Shown: positions 1 to 9,555, numbered from the stretch's first letter. The stretch: 64,000 nucleotides of DNA from Alloyangia mangrovi (GCF_002300555.2 NZ_NTHN02000017.1:30389-94388), one strand, 5' to 3'. Program-made: numbers and translations. The notes: generated by a model not told the origin, from the sequence alone.

Positions 1-300
1 GAGATTTTCCCCGGCGCGGATGTGACCTCGGACGAGGCCCTCGCGACGCATTGCCGACGCACGGTGAAAACCGGCTACCACCCGGTTGGCACCGCCCGCA
101 TGGGCCATGACGCCGACCCGATGGCCGTGCTCGATGCCGACCTGCGGGTGCGCGGCACCGAGGGGCTTCGGGTGATCGACGCCTCGCTCATGCCCAACAT
201 CGTGTCGGGCAACACAAATGCCGCGGTGATGGCCTCTGCCTCGCGCGCCGTCGAACGCATACTCGCAGCGCCCCAACGGCGGAAAACGGAACCAGCATGA
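1..300 (+). CDS. GMC-family FAD oxidoreductase, C-terminal fragment (cut by window edge)
   Basis: The frame is open from base 1 and ends in TGA at 298-300, so only about the last 99 residues are present. They carry the C-terminal hallmark of glucose-methanol-choline oxidoreductases: the active-site stretch [11 protein letters not shown], with its catalytic His, followed by [16 protein letters not shown]. Family members oxidise alcohols or sugars with FAD. The stop overlaps the ATG of the next gene (ATGA), so the two are translationally coupled. Beside a galactonate dehydratase gene it may oxidise a sugar or polyol upstream of that step, but the substrate is inference. Confidence 0.85.
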   Translation, partial: EIFPGADVTSDEALATHCRRTVKTGYHPVGTARMGHDADPMAVLDADLRVRGTEGLRVIDASLMPNIVSGNTNAAVMASASRAVERILAAPQRRKTEPA

Positions 301-1445
301 AGATCACCGCTCTCAAGACCTTTATCGTGCCGCCGCGCTGGCTATTTCTGAAGATCGAGACAGACGAGGGTATCTGCGGCTGGGGCGAGCCGGTGGTGGA
401 GGGCAAGGCCCACACCGTCGAGACCTGTGTGCACGAGATGGCCGACTACCTGATTGGCCGCGACCCGGCCTTCATCGAGGATCATTGGCAGGCGCTCTAC
501 CGCGGCGGCTTCTATCGCGGTGGCCCGATCCTGATGAGCGCCATCGCCGGCATCGATCAGGCGCTTTGGGACATCAAGGGCAAGGCGCTCGGTCAGCCGG
601 TGCACCAGCTGATGGGCGGGCAGTGCCGCGACAGCATCAAGGTTTATTCGTGGATCGGCGGCGATCGCCCGGCGGATGTCGCGCAGAACGCCAGCGACGC
701 GGTTGCTCGTGGCTTCACCGCGCTGAAAATGAACGGCGCCGAGGAAATGCAGATCGTCGACAGCTACGCCAAGGTTGACGAGATTGTCGCCAATGTCGCC
801 GCCGTGCGCGAGGCGGTCGGCCCGCATGTGGGCATCGGCGTCGACTTTCATGGCAGGGTGCAGCGTCCGATGGCCAAGGTGCTGATCCGCGAGTTGGAAC
901 CCTTCCGGCTGATGTTCATCGAAGAGCCGCTGCTGTCGGATCAGCTTGAGAGCATCCCCGAGGTGGTCCGGGGGTCGTCAACCCCGATCGCGCTTGGCGA
1001 GCGGCTCTACTCGCGCTGGGATTTCAAGCGGGTGTTCGAGACCCGCTGCGTCGACATCATCCAGCCCGACGTCAGCCATGCCGGTGGCATCACCGAATGC
1101 CGCAAGATCGCGACGATGGCCGAGGCTTACGACGTGGCGTTGGCGCCGCATTGCCCGCTGGGGCCGATCGCATTGGCCGCCTGTCTGCAAATCGATGCGG
1201 TGAGCCACAATGCCTTCATTCAGGAACAGAGCCTCGGCATCCACTACAATTCGGGCAGCGACATCCTCGATTACCTCGTGGACCCGTCGGTGTTCCGATA
1301 CCAGGACGGCAGCGTCGCGATCCCGCAGGGGCCGGGGCTGGGTGTGGACATCGACGAGGCCGCGGTGCAGCGTGCCGCCGAGACCGGCCATCGCTGGCGC
1401 AATCCTCTGTGGCGACACGCCGACGGCTCGGTCGCGGAATGGTAA
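297..1445 (+). CDS. dgoD: D-galactonate dehydratase
   Basis: This 382-residue protein has the same length as Escherichia coli DgoD and matches it nearly end to end as I recall that sequence. It includes the N-terminal [11 protein letters not shown] block, the [19 protein letters not shown] block and the C-terminal [16 protein letters not shown]. DgoD dehydrates D-galactonate to 2-dehydro-3-deoxygalactonate. Visible enolase-superfamily residues are the DFHGR metal/acid motif near residue 183, FIEEP, LGER and APHCPLGP with its catalytic His. The start overlaps the GMC gene stop, and the SDR gene follows after 13 bases, so all three look like one operon. Of the two dehydratases in this region, this is the one I would assign as true DgoD. 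Confidence 0.93.
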   Translation: MKITALKTFIVPPRWLFLKIETDEGICGWGEPVVEGKAHTVETCVHEMADYLIGRDPAFIEDHWQALYRGGFYRGGPILMSAIAGIDQALWDIKGKALGQPVHQLMGGQCRDSIKVYSWIGGDRPADVAQNASDAVARGFTALKMNGAEEMQIVDSYAKVDEIVANVAAVREAVGPHVGIGVDFHGRVQRPMAKVLIRELEPFRLMFIEEPLLSDQLESIPEVVRGSSTPIALGERLYSRWDFKRVFETRCVDIIQPDVSHAGGITECRKIATMAEAYDVALAPHCPLGPIALAACLQIDAVSHNAFIQEQSLGIHYNSGSDILDYLVDPSVFRYQDGSVAIPQGPGLGVDIDEAAVQRAAETGHRWRNPLWRHADGSVAEW

Positions 1446-1458
1446 GGAGGCCGGAACG

Positions 1459-2241
1459 ATGACAGGCAGGCTCGACGGACGCAGGATCGCCATCACCGGC
1501 GCGGCGCAGGGCATCGGTGCGGCGATTGCCGACGCCTGCGCCCGCGAGGGGGCGTCGCTGTATCTTCTGGACCTCGATGCAGAAGGCGTCACGTCGGTCG
1601 CGGCGCGGTTGTCGACTGACTACCCTGCGGCGCGGTTCGCCGCAGCAGAGCTGGACATCTCGCGCGGTGCCGATGTGGCGCGGGTGTTTTCGCAAGGTGC
1701 GGCGGAGATCGGCAGCTTCGACGGGCTCATCAACAACGCCGGGGTGAATGTCTTCCACGACCCGCTGGAAACCAGTGAGGACGAGTGGCGACGCTGTTTC
1801 GGGATCAACCTTGAAGGCGCCTGGAACTCCTGCCGCGCAGTTCTGCCCGGGATGATCGAGGGCGGCGGCGGGGCGATCGTCAACATCGCCTCGACCCATG
1901 CCTTCACAATTATTCCGCAGACATTCCCCTACCCGGTGGCGAAACACGCGTTGCTTGGCATGACCAGGTCGCTCGGGCTGGAATACGCAGACAAGGGCGT
2001 GCGTGTGAACGCCATCGCGCCAGGCTATGTCGCGACCCAGAAGGTGATCGACTGGTGGAACGATGCTCCCGACCCCGAGGCAGCGCGAGCTGAAACGATG
2101 ACGCTGCACCCGTCCGGCCGTATCGCCGAACCTTCGGAGATCGCCAGCGCGGCCGTGTTCATGGTGTCGGACGAATGCCCCTTCATGAATGCCACTTGCC
2201 TGACGATCGATGGTGGTCTGAGCGTGCGCCAGCATGGGTAA
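1459..2241 (+). CDS. SDR-family dehydrogenase, probable sugar (galactose-type) 1-dehydrogenase
   Basis: Classical short-chain dehydrogenase of 260 residues. It has the cofactor motif TGAAQGIG near the N-terminus, NNAG near residue 95, and an active site made of the Ser in NIAST and the Tyr/Lys in YPVAKH. ATG 1459 is preferred over longer frames because AAGGAGG lies just upstream. It follows dgoD in the same operon, which fits an enzyme oxidising the sugar to the lactone or acid that dgoD uses. The substrate is not proven. A close paralogue lies at 6817-7578, sharing long stretches around the active site (INLxASTH and TFPYPVAKH). Confidence 0.8.
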   Translation: MTGRLDGRRIAITGAAQGIGAAIADACAREGASLYLLDLDAEGVTSVAARLSTDYPAARFAAAELDISRGADVARVFSQGAAEIGSFDGLINNAGVNVFHDPLETSEDEWRRCFGINLEGAWNSCRAVLPGMIEGGGGAIVNIASTHAFTIIPQTFPYPVAKHALLGMTRSLGLEYADKGVRVNAIAPGYVATQKVIDWWNDAPDPEAARAETMTLHPSGRIAEPSEIASAAVFMVSDECPFMNATCLTIDGGLSVRQHG

Positions 2242-2479
2242 CGACATATTATTTTGACGCCGACGACGGAGTGTTTTCTTGTGGTGACGGGATACTAAGG
2301 GAAGGGGCTGGTTGCGCAGCGTCTTACGAGTTGCATCCGCAGCACCCAGCAACGCGGCTGACTTTGCGGGGCAGGTCAGAGGAATGGGCATGGACCGCTG
2401 CTTCTGTCGCTGGATCGAGGACGAGACGTAGCATTTGGGACCACACTTCAATCACGTGCCATGTTCAATTGAGCCGCGC

Positions 2480-3232
2480 CTAACAGTTGGTCAGGGTTTC
2501 TGCATCGCTGGTCTGGGCGCGGGCGAGATCGCGCGCCGCTACATTGATCAGGTCGGACATCAGCTTTCGCGACTGATCGGCTTGGCGCATGCGGATCGCT
2601 TCCAATACAGCGCCGTGTTTTTCGAGCGTCGCGGAAAAGTTCTCCGAGGCTCGGGTCGTCATCCTGAAGCTCATGCGGAGGGCAGAACCTGTGACTGTGC
2701 CGAAGTTGGCGAAAATATCGTTCTTCGAGGCGATAAGGATCGCGACATGGAAAGCCTCATCGGCATCGACTTTTTCTTCGAGGTCACCGTCGACACTGGC
2801 GCACATCCGGTCGTAGGCCGCCTGTATTCGTCCGAGGTCGGTACCGTCTGCCCGGCGTGCCGCCATTTCGGCCGCGGCCGGCTCTATGACCTGCCGTGCC
2901 TCGGTCAGTGACCGGATGAAACCCACATCGGGCGGCAGGGATTCCCGCCAAGCAAGAATGTCGCTGTCTAAGTGGTTCCATTGTTCCTGAGGCAGAACGA
3001 CGGTGCCGATCCGCGGTCGGCTCTCGATCAGCCCCTTGCCGGCAAGCATCCTGACGCTTTCGCGCAGGGCAGTGCGGCTGACATCCATCTCCAAGCCGAG
3101 TTCCGCTTCTGTGGGCAAGCGGCTGCCGGGCGCGAATTCGCCTGAAAGGATGCGACGGGCCAGCGTACTGGTTACGATTTCCCGCTGTCGCGGGGATCCG
3201 GGTCGCAGCGCTCTCTGTCGGATGTCAGCCAT
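2480..3232 (-). CDS. GntR/FadR-family regulator, DgoR-like
   Basis: A protein of 250 residues with an N-terminal winged helix (LPTEAELGLEMDVSRTALRE) and a C-terminal FCD ligand domain. The linker contains LDSDILAWR, resembling the LDTDVLQW region of E. coli DgoR. I chose ATG 3232 over GTG 3238 because AAGGTG sits just before it. It is the last gene of the minus-strand operon and starts 7 bases after the permease stop. By analogy with DgoR it probably represses the sugar-acid genes on both sides and is relieved by galactonate or a related acid; that is inference. Confidence 0.8.
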   Translation of the reverse strand: MADIRQRALRPGSPRQREIVTSTLARRILSGEFAPGSRLPTEAELGLEMDVSRTALRESVRMLAGKGLIESRPRIGTVVLPQEQWNHLDSDILAWRESLPPDVGFIRSLTEARQVIEPAAAEMAARRADGTDLGRIQAAYDRMCASVDGDLEEKVDADEAFHVAILIASKNDIFANFGTVTGSALRMSFRMTTRASENFSATLEKHGAVLEAIRMRQADQSRKLMSDLINVAARDLARAQTSDAETLTNC

Positions 3233-3239
3233 GTTCACC

Positions 3240-4229
3240 TTAGCTCTTGTTAAGGCGGTATTCTGCCAGGAAGACCGCGAGTATTAGAAGGGTGCCCTTG
3301 GCAAGCATTTGGTAGAAGGTCGGAACTGCCGTCAGAATCATACCGTTGTTCAGAACACCGATGATAGCGACGCCCAAGAGTGCCCCAATTACTGTCCCGC
3401 GACCGCCCTGCATGGCGCATCCGCCAAGGAAGGCCGCGGTGATCGCCTCGAGTTCGAGCCCGTCGGAACCTGAGATCGGTTGTCCGGAACCGGTCCGCGC
3501 GGCAAGAAGGATGCCACCGACGCCCGCCATGACACCGGATACCACGTAGATGGCCACCCTATAACGCGGAATGTTAAGGCCGGAAAGGCGCGCGACGATC
3601 GGATTGCCGCCAATGGCATAGTAGTTCCGTCCGACAATGCTTTTGTGCATGAAGATGTAAAAGCCGATGGCAACTGCGACGAGAATCCACAGCGGCACGG
3701 GCAGGCCGATGATCCGCCCCGTTCCAATCCAGCGGAAGGAGTCGTTGAATATCGAGATGGACTGGCCATCGGACAGGATGAAGGCAATGCCGCGGAAGAT
3801 CGCCATGGTGCCGAGCGTTACAATCACAGCGTTGATGCGCCCATAGGTCACCAAAATCCCATTCATCAGGCCGGCCAGCGCGCCGATCATGACACCGGCT
3901 AGGATGCCCATTCCCGCAGCTTCGGTCGACTGAATGGTCATCGCGGTTGCCACCGTGGTCAGGCCAACAATCGAGCCGACTGAGATGTCCAGGCCGCCGG
4001 AGACGATGACGCCGGTCTGCGAAATCGCGAGTACCCCGAGGATGGCCACACCCATGCCGATGTTGAGCAGATTCCGAGTGGAGAAGAAAACGTCGCCGCG
4101 CAAGATTCCAAAGATCAGCAGTAGCCCGACCAGGGCGACCAGAAGGCTCAGGTTGTGGATGCCGATACGCTCGATCGTTCGGTGCATGGAGAATCCAGCC
4201 TTTTCGGAGGTTGCGGTCTGGGCGGTCAT
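3240..4229 (-). CDS. Sugar ABC transporter permease (RbsC/AraH type)
   Basis: A 329-residue polytopic membrane protein of the BPD_transp_2 (ribose/galactose/arabinose) permease class. It shows family stretches such as VIVSGGLDISVGSIVG, GRINAVIVTLGT and the glycine-rich GGCAMQGGRGTVIGALLGV near the C-terminus. It forms the membrane channel for the ATPase and binding protein encoded just upstream. Its ATG overlaps the ATPase stop (ATGA). The neighbouring dehydratases and SDRs suggest a pentose or hexose, or its acid, as substrate. Confidence 0.88.
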   Translation of the reverse strand: MTAQTATSEKAGFSMHRTIERIGIHNLSLLVALVGLLLIFGILRGDVFFSTRNLLNIGMGVAILGVLAISQTGVIVSGGLDISVGSIVGLTTVATAMTIQSTEAAGMGILAGVMIGALAGLMNGILVTYGRINAVIVTLGTMAIFRGIAFILSDGQSISIFNDSFRWIGTGRIIGLPVPLWILVAVAIGFYIFMHKSIVGRNYYAIGGNPIVARLSGLNIPRYRVAIYVVSGVMAGVGGILLAARTGSGQPISGSDGLELEAITAAFLGGCAMQGGRGTVIGALLGVAIIGVLNNGMILTAVPTFYQMLAKGTLLILAVFLAEYRLNKS

Positions 4230-5765
4230 GCGCCGGCTCCTTCGTGTTGGAGGGCACCGTCAAAGGATTGCCCGTGGGGAATGGCCGCCTGCATAACGGC
4301 TTCCTCGGTTGCTTCACTGCGGTTAAAATGTGCCCGGACCCGTCCGTCGGACATGACGAGCACCCGGTCCGAGAGGCCCAGAAGTTCCGGCATCTCGGAA
4401 GAGATGACGATCACGCCGAGACCCTGTTCGTCGGTCAGTTTGCGGATCAGGTCATAAATCTCGGACTTGGCCCCTACGTCGATGCCGCGGGTCGGTTCGT
4501 CCAGAATCAGAACCTTGAGGTCGCACGCCAGCCAGCGCGTCAGGACAACTTTCTGCTGATTGCCCCCCGACAGCGAAGTGATCGGCGCGTCGAGCGATGC
4601 CGCCTTGAGGCGCATCTGGCTGGAGATGCCGGATATCAGGTTCAAGGCTTTGGATCGGCTGAAGAAGCCGCCGTTTGAGACCTTCTGAGGTACGCAGAGT
4701 ACCGCGTTTTCGAGGATCGTCTGCATGAGCAGCAGCGCCTCGTCCTTGCGATCCTCCGGCGCGAAACCGATTCCAGCCGTGATCGCGGCTGCCGTATTGC
4801 CTGAAGGCAACTCGACGCCGTCGATCAAGACTGTTCCGGACGAGCGACGGTGAAAGCCGAAGATACCCTTGGCCACTTCGGATCGGCCGGCGCCGATCAG
4901 GCCGCCGATGCCCAAGACTTCCCCGCGGCGAAGCTCGAAGGACACGTCATGGACGTACTCTGTTGTCATGCCCTGAACCTTAAGCACGACATCGCCGGTG
5001 GCGGGATCGCGATGCGGGAACATCTCAGACAGCGGTCGGCCCACCATCATGCGGGTGATCTGCTGTTCCGTCACGCCCTCGGCCGGAAGGTCGTCGACCA
5101 AGGTGCCGTCGCGAAGGACCACCACGCGGTCGGCAAGCGCGATAATTTCCGGTAGACGGTGTGAGATATAAATGATGCCGACGCCATCTGCCTTCAGCCG
5201 CCGGATGATCTTGAAAAGGCGGCGCGTCTCCTCCTCGGTTAGCGAGGATGTGGGCTCGTCGAAGGCAATCATCCGCCCCCCCGGCTTGTACTGCGCGCAT
5301 GATTTCGATCATCTGGCGCTGCGCCGGGCCGAGGCCGCTGCACAGCTGCCGCGGATGAAGCTCACTGGCCATGCCAAAGGTCTTCAGAAGCCTGGTCGTT
5401 TCGGTTAAGAGCGTCGACCAGTCGAGGAAGTACCGGCCACGGCGGGGCAAGGCACCGGCGAAAATGTTCTCTGCCACGGTGAGATCCGGTACGATCTCAG
5501 GTTCCTGGTGGATGACGCGGATCCCGGCGGCATGGGCCTCCTTCGGTTGGGAGAACCGCATTTCCTGCCCGTCAATGTAAATCCTGCCCCGTGTCGGAGC
5601 AAAGACACCTTCGAGCAGGCGCATCAGTGTTGATTTTCCTGCCCCGTTTTCGCCGACAAGCGCAAGGACTTGCCCAGCGTGAACGTCGATCGAGATATCT
5701 GTCAAGGCGCGGACCGGGCCGAAATGCTTGGTCAGCCCTTCCGTCCTGAGAAATGGCGTGGTCAT
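4226..5765 (-). CDS. Sugar ABC transporter ATP-binding protein (RbsA/AraG type), frameshifted in a C7 run
   Basis: Two-domain sugar ATPase, 512 residues once one base is removed. The N-terminal half has Walker A GENGAGKST. The second half opens with the Walker B region IAFDEPTSSL and contains the second ABC cassette (LSGGNQQK, ILDEPTRGIDVG). The second Walker A is degenerate (GLIGAGRSE), as is usual in this family. The frame breaks at the C run 5276-5282 on the plus strand. With six bases the reading continues AVQAGGRMIAFDEP; with seven it derails into AVQAGGADDCLRR. Both halves are otherwise well conserved, so I read this as one gene with one extra base. ATG 5765 is preceded by GGGAGGAAA. 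Confidence 0.85.
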
Positions 5766-5824
5766 TGTTTCCTCCCGTCCCTTTGGGTCGGGGCCGGCCA
5801 GTCATAACTGCCCGGCCGTGCAGT

Positions 5825-6793
5825 TCAGTTGCAGAGCTGCGCCTGGTAGCCGCCGAAGTTGTCCATCGTGATGAACTCGGGGTCCGAGAAGGTCTCTTTT
5901 GGCAGTTCGGTCCCGTCTTTGATGGCAGCGAGCAGGATGTTCACAGCATCGCGCCCATGGTTGGCGGAGTTGAGCCACATTGTGCCTTTGTAGGCCGACG
6001 CGCGACCATTCCCGAAGGCGTCGCAAGCGCGGCTCCCGTCGATCCCGATCCCGATGCCTGCGTCCGCCGGATAGCTGGAGTTCTCCATTGCGCGGGCGGC
6101 GCCCAATACGCCGTCGTCGTTGCAGGCGTAGAAGATCCAGTTCTCGTATTGGGGATTGGCCGTCAGGGTCGTGGTCATGACGTCGATCGCGTTGACCATG
6201 GTGTTGTCATAGGCCGCGCGGACGATCTGGTCCTCGGTTAGGTCGGAGTTCTCCAAAAGTGCCTTCTCCGCGCCACCGTTGCGCTGCATGCAGGTGTCGG
6301 CTTTGCGGTCCTCGATGGATACGATGCCGACGGAGCTTTTGTCCCAGCCCGCGGCCTTGTAGAAGTTGGCCAGTTCCGCTCCTACGCTTTCGCCAATGGC
6401 AAATGCGTTCAGGCCGACGTAGGGGACGGGATTACCGTTCTCGTCCTGGATGTCGTCATCGACGGCGACCAGCGGGATTCCCGCTTGCGCCGCGCGGGCC
6501 GCTACGACCGGTCCGAGGGCCCGATCAGGCACGACAATGGCGATACCATCGACTCCATCGCCGATCATGGTGTCGAGCGTGGTGATAGCCAGGTCAGCGT
6601 TGAACTGGACGTCTTGGCTGACGAATTCGGCACCGCCGGCCTTTGCGGCCTCACTTGCGCCCGCGACCTCGGCAACGAACCAGGGGTGGTCACCCATCTT
6701 GTTAATGTAGCCGATTTTCAAATCTTGAGCTTGTGCCGCAAGCGGCAGCAGCAGCGCACCAATGGCGCTTGCGGCAGATGTCAGTTTTTTCAT
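5825..6793 (-). CDS. Sugar ABC transporter periplasmic binding protein (AraF-like)
   Basis: A 322-residue type I periplasmic binding protein. The signal peptide begins MKKLTSAASAIGALLL and ends near AAQA. The mature start DLKIGYINKMGDHPWF resembles arabinose/galactose binding proteins. Start ATG 6793 is chosen because GGGAGGAGA precedes it; an upstream in-frame ATG at 6808 would place that ribosome site inside the gene. It captures the sugar for the permease and ATPase encoded downstream. Arabinose-type specificity is suggested only by general resemblance; galactose, fucose or a lactone are equally possible. Confidence 0.85.
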   Translation of the reverse strand: MKKLTSAASAIGALLLPLAAQAQDLKIGYINKMGDHPWFVAEVAGASEAAKAGGAEFVSQDVQFNADLAITTLDTMIGDGVDGIAIVVPDRALGPVVAARAAQAGIPLVAVDDDIQDENGNPVPYVGLNAFAIGESVGAELANFYKAAGWDKSSVGIVSIEDRKADTCMQRNGGAEKALLENSDLTEDQIVRAAYDNTMVNAIDVMTTTLTANPQYENWIFYACNDDGVLGAARAMENSSYPADAGIGIGIDGSRACDAFGNGRASAYKGTMWLNSANHGRDAVNILLAAIKDGTELPKETFSDPEFITMDNFGGYQAQLCN

Positions 6794-6816
6794 GGTTTCT
6801 CCTCCCATTTACCAAG

Positions 6817-7578
6817 TCAGTCGTGATAGATCGCGGAGCGCCCTCCATCGATCACAATGGTCTCCGCATTGATGAAAGGCGCTTCGTCCGAGGCCAGGAA
6901 GACGGCGGTCATGGCCACTTCTTCCGGTTGCCCGATGCGCCGGGGCGGGTGCAGATCCTCAGCCTTGCGACGTTCCGCGACCGGGTCCTCGAAATCGTTC
7001 CAGTAGGCCTGTGCGATCTCCGTATCGATGTAGCCGGGCGCGATGGCGTTCACCCGGATTCCTTCGGCGGCGTATTCGACCCCTAGAGACCGGGTCAGCC
7101 CGATCAGCCCGTGCTTTGCAACCGGGTACGGGAAGGTGTGTGGAATGATCTTGAAGCCATGCGTGCTGGCGATATTGACGACTGCACCTTCGCGCCGGTC
7201 CCGCATGCCTGGAAGCACGGCCTCGATCATGGCCCAGCAGGCTTCCAAATCCAGTGCCATGCAGCGGGCCCATTCATTCCGCGGCATCTCGTGTGGGCGG
7301 TGGAAAACATTGGCCCCCGCATTGTTCACTAGAATATCGATACGGCCGAACTTTTCCATTGCAGCTGCGACAGTTGCGTCGATGTCGCCCTGGTTGGTGA
7401 CATCGCAACGACAGAACAGGCCAGAGAACTCCTCGGCGGTCGCTCGTCCCGTCGCCTCGTTGATGTCCGCGACAATCACTTGGGCGCCTTCATTTGCGAA
7501 GGCACGAGCTATCGCAGCGCCAATGCCCTGGCCAGCACCGGTTACGAGAGCGATTTTGTCATGAAGGCGTCCGGGCAT
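6817..7578 (-). CDS. SDR-family dehydrogenase, probable sugar 1-dehydrogenase (paralogue)
   Basis: A 253-residue classical SDR with TGAGQGIG, NNAG and the Ser/Tyr/Lys active site NIASTHGF...YPVAKH. It is clearly related to the SDR at 1459-2241, sharing NVFH, the STH..F.IIP.TFPYPVAKH active-site block and RVNAIAPGY. ATG 7578 is chosen because it lies just after the upstream gene stop (7584-7586); the alternative TTG at 7590 overlaps that gene. It sits between a dehydratase and a sugar-binding protein, so it probably oxidises the imported sugar. Confidence 0.82.
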   Translation of the reverse strand: MPGRLHDKIALVTGAGQGIGAAIARAFANEGAQVIVADINEATGRATAEEFSGLFCRCDVTNQGDIDATVAAAMEKFGRIDILVNNAGANVFHRPHEMPRNEWARCMALDLEACWAMIEAVLPGMRDRREGAVVNIASTHGFKIIPHTFPYPVAKHGLIGLTRSLGVEYAAEGIRVNAIAPGYIDTEIAQAYWNDFEDPVAERRKAEDLHPPRRIGQPEEVAMTAVFLASDEAPFINAETIVIDGGRSAIYHD

Positions 7579-7583
7579 ACGTC

Positions 7584-8753
7584 TCACCAATCCACGACGG
7601 TGCCGTCGGCGAGGACCGCGTTGCGCGTGTGAAGGACTTCTTGCCGGAAGGGATGATCGGCAATTTCCTTCTCATTGACCTCGAGGCCTAGACCCGGCTT
7701 ATCCGGTCGATCCCAACGTCCGGGGATCTTGTCGATGGGCCATTCAACAACGCTGTCGTACCAAGGCACGGCGCCCACCATCTCTTCCTGAATGATATGG
7801 TTCGGGGTCGAGATGCCGAAGTGCAGCGCGGCGATCCCTGCGATCGGGCCAAGCGGGTTGTGGGGAGCCACGCCGATCCCGGCGGTTTCGCACATTGCCG
7901 CAATTTTCTTTGTTTCCCAGAGCCCGCCAGCATGCACGATATCAGGTTGGGCGATGTGGAAAGCGCCGGCTTTCAGCGCCGCATCGAACCCAGCGCGACC
8001 CACAATCCGCTCGCCTGCGGCGATCGTAATCGGAGAGGTCCTTGTGAGCTCCGCCAGTGCATCAAGGTTTTCCGGCGGCACCGGCTCTTCCGCGAAGAGG
8101 ATCCGAGATGGCTCCAGAACCTTGAGGAATTCACGCGCTAGGGAGGCGGAGGCCGGTCTGCCGTGGAAGTCCACCATGATGTCAATGTCAGGGCCCACCG
8201 CGGAGCGCAGGGCATCCATGGATTCTCCGACTTGGTCGATAGCCCGGTTTGGGGCGATGTAGTGGGTGTAGGGGATCGATACGACTTTTACTGCGCTGTA
8301 GCCGGCCTGGACAACCGCACGTCCGCGTTCGGCCAGCTCGTCTGCACCGGTTTCGTATACCGAGCTCATGTTGCCCATGCCGAGGTGAGTGTAGGTCCTC
8401 AGGTGGTCACGTACCTGACCGCCAAGAAGGCGCCACACCGGTGTGTCGAGGGACTTCCCCAGGATGTCCCAAAGCGCGATTTCGATGCCGCTTATCGCGG
8501 ACATGCCAATGACGCCCATCCGCCAGAAGCTGTGTCGCGTCATGATCTGGTAGCACTGCTCGATGTCGCGAGGGTCCTGCCCGACCAACAAGGGCTGGAT
8601 GTCTTCTATGGCTCCGACGACGGCCCTTGTCTTCCATTCCAATGTCGCTTCGCCCCAGCCGATGAGGCCGGGTACGTCGGTTTCGACGCGAACGAATACC
8701 CAGTTGCGCATCTCGGCATTGCATACGACGGCCGAAATCTTGGTTATATGCAC
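7584..8753 (-). CDS. Mandelate racemase/enolase-superfamily sugar-acid dehydratase (DgoD-related)
   Basis: A 389-residue enolase-superfamily enzyme. It has the DgoD-type residue set, including DFHGR, FAEEP, AAGER and APHNPLGP with catalytic His, and the C-terminus ends GTVVDW, recalling DgoD's SVAEW. It differs from the dgoD product at 297-1445 in the N-terminal capping domain (RNWVFVRVETD, HSFWRMGVIGMSAISG) and in a loop around SIPYTHYIAPNR, so its substrate is probably a different aldonate. The start is GTG 8753 with GGGAGGA upstream. It is the first gene of the operon running down to 2480. Confidence 0.82.
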   Translation of the reverse strand: MHITKISAVVCNAEMRNWVFVRVETDVPGLIGWGEATLEWKTRAVVGAIEDIQPLLVGQDPRDIEQCYQIMTRHSFWRMGVIGMSAISGIEIALWDILGKSLDTPVWRLLGGQVRDHLRTYTHLGMGNMSSVYETGADELAERGRAVVQAGYSAVKVVSIPYTHYIAPNRAIDQVGESMDALRSAVGPDIDIMVDFHGRPASASLAREFLKVLEPSRILFAEEPVPPENLDALAELTRTSPITIAAGERIVGRAGFDAALKAGAFHIAQPDIVHAGGLWETKKIAAMCETAGIGVAPHNPLGPIAGIAALHFGISTPNHIIQEEMVGAVPWYDSVVEWPIDKIPGRWDRPDKPGLGLEVNEKEIADHPFRQEVLHTRNAVLADGTVVDW

Positions 8754-8768
8754 TACGAATCCTCCCTT

Positions 8769-8781
8769 ATTGTAGTATAAT
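8769..8781. promoter_or_regulatory. Candidate operator upstream of the sugar operon
   Basis: The 13-bp sequence ATTGTAGTATAAT is a near-palindrome (ATTxTA-G-TAxAAT) about 15 bases upstream of the GTG of the first operon gene. It lies in AT-rich DNA that contrasts with the G+C-rich surroundings. Position and symmetry fit a GntR-family repressor site, most simply for the DgoR-like protein encoded at the end of the same operon. No second copy was located. Confidence 0.4.
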
Positions 8782-8958
8782 TAATGACCGCAAAAATTTA
8801 ATCAAGAGAGATGAAGCGCGCTCAGGCTCGGGATGAATTGCCGTGCTCAGCGTGGCTGGCAACGGTCCTGACCACGAGATTGCTGGGTCCGCGTCCCTTT
8901 GGGGCCTCGTCGGTCTGCGATACAGACTGACGAATCCGTCAGATTCGTGTGGACGGCG

Positions 8959-9063
8959 CAGCTTCCACCTTAAGATTATTTCGTAGACCCAGAAGAGATG
9001 CAGAAAGACGGCAATGCGGCGAGCCAGAGCAACCATCGCCCAGTCGCGCCGCGGCATCTGGCA
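8959..9063 (-). pseudogene. Remnant of an IS110/IS116-type transposase C-terminus
   Basis: The minus strand encodes WAMVALARRIAVFLHLFW followed by RWKL, resembling the C-terminal end of IS110/IS116 transposases (ALARRxAVxLHxMW). No other transposase domain is joined to it and the flanking frames are stopped, so only a fragment survives. The call rests on one motif. Confidence 0.4.
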
Positions 9064-9266
9064 ACATGGGATGGCTATGTCCGGAGTGTATTGCTGCGCC
9101 GCCGGTTCAACGTGACCGTGGCCGCCTGGCACAAGGCAACCCTGAGGTTCTCATTTCCGACCTAGGCGATACCGCCTGTGACATTTCGCTCCTCAAATGG
9201 CTGTGAGAAGGTATCCGGCCACCCCAGGGCCCTAACCTCTTCGATGACCGGAAGTGCGATGATCGC

Positions 9267-9413
9267 GCAGGACGCCGTTCGGAGATCCCTTAGGTAGGTG
9301 GCGTCAATCATCAGGTTCTTCTTCTAGCCGTACTCAGCAGCCAGTTCCGCCATAGTCTTCGCGCAGAAGCGACTTTCATGTGACTCGATGTTGACAACCC
9401 GGTGTTGCGGCAT
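9267..9413 (-). pseudogene. Remnant of an IS5-family transposase
   Basis: On the minus strand a stretch reads AKTMAELAAEYG, a stop codon, then KKNLMIDATYLRDLRTAS. This matches the segment of IS5/IS427-type DDE transposases around the first catalytic Asp (MIDATYLKAHRTAS). The internal stop and the loss of everything after RTAS show it is dead. With the IS110-like scrap at 8959-9063 it accounts for part of the roughly 800 gene-free bases between 8754 and 9555. Confidence 0.5.
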
Positions 9414-9472
9414 GCGTTGCGCGCCAGCTTCACGAAGGGACTGAATTGGGTCTTCACGGGGATCTCCCTCGG

Positions 9473-9511
9473 GTGACCCGGGCCCCCGCCTTCGGGCGGG
9501 GGGTCACTTTT
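9473..9511. terminator. Strong hairpin terminator downstream of the M20/DcuC operon
   Basis: GTGACC...GGTCAC outer arms enclose CCCCCGCC-TTCG-GGCGGGGG, a stable stem with a UUCG-type tetraloop. TTTT follows on the plus-strand side. It lies 45 bases beyond the 3' end of the minus-strand M20 gene, so it probably terminates that operon, although the T tract itself faces the other direction. Confidence 0.65.
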
Positions 9512-9555
9512 CATGGGACTTTCAAGCATTCTGCCCTAAGCCCTTGGTTGTCGGA

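Noticed and set aside
1216..2451. Minus-strand open frame of 411 codons opposite the SDR gene
   Set aside because: The SDR frame carries all catalytic motifs; the opposite frame carries none.
9473..9511. Attachment-site or IS inverted repeat
   Set aside because: The short loop, UUCG-type tetraloop and following T run fit a terminator, and no second copy flanks a mobile gene.
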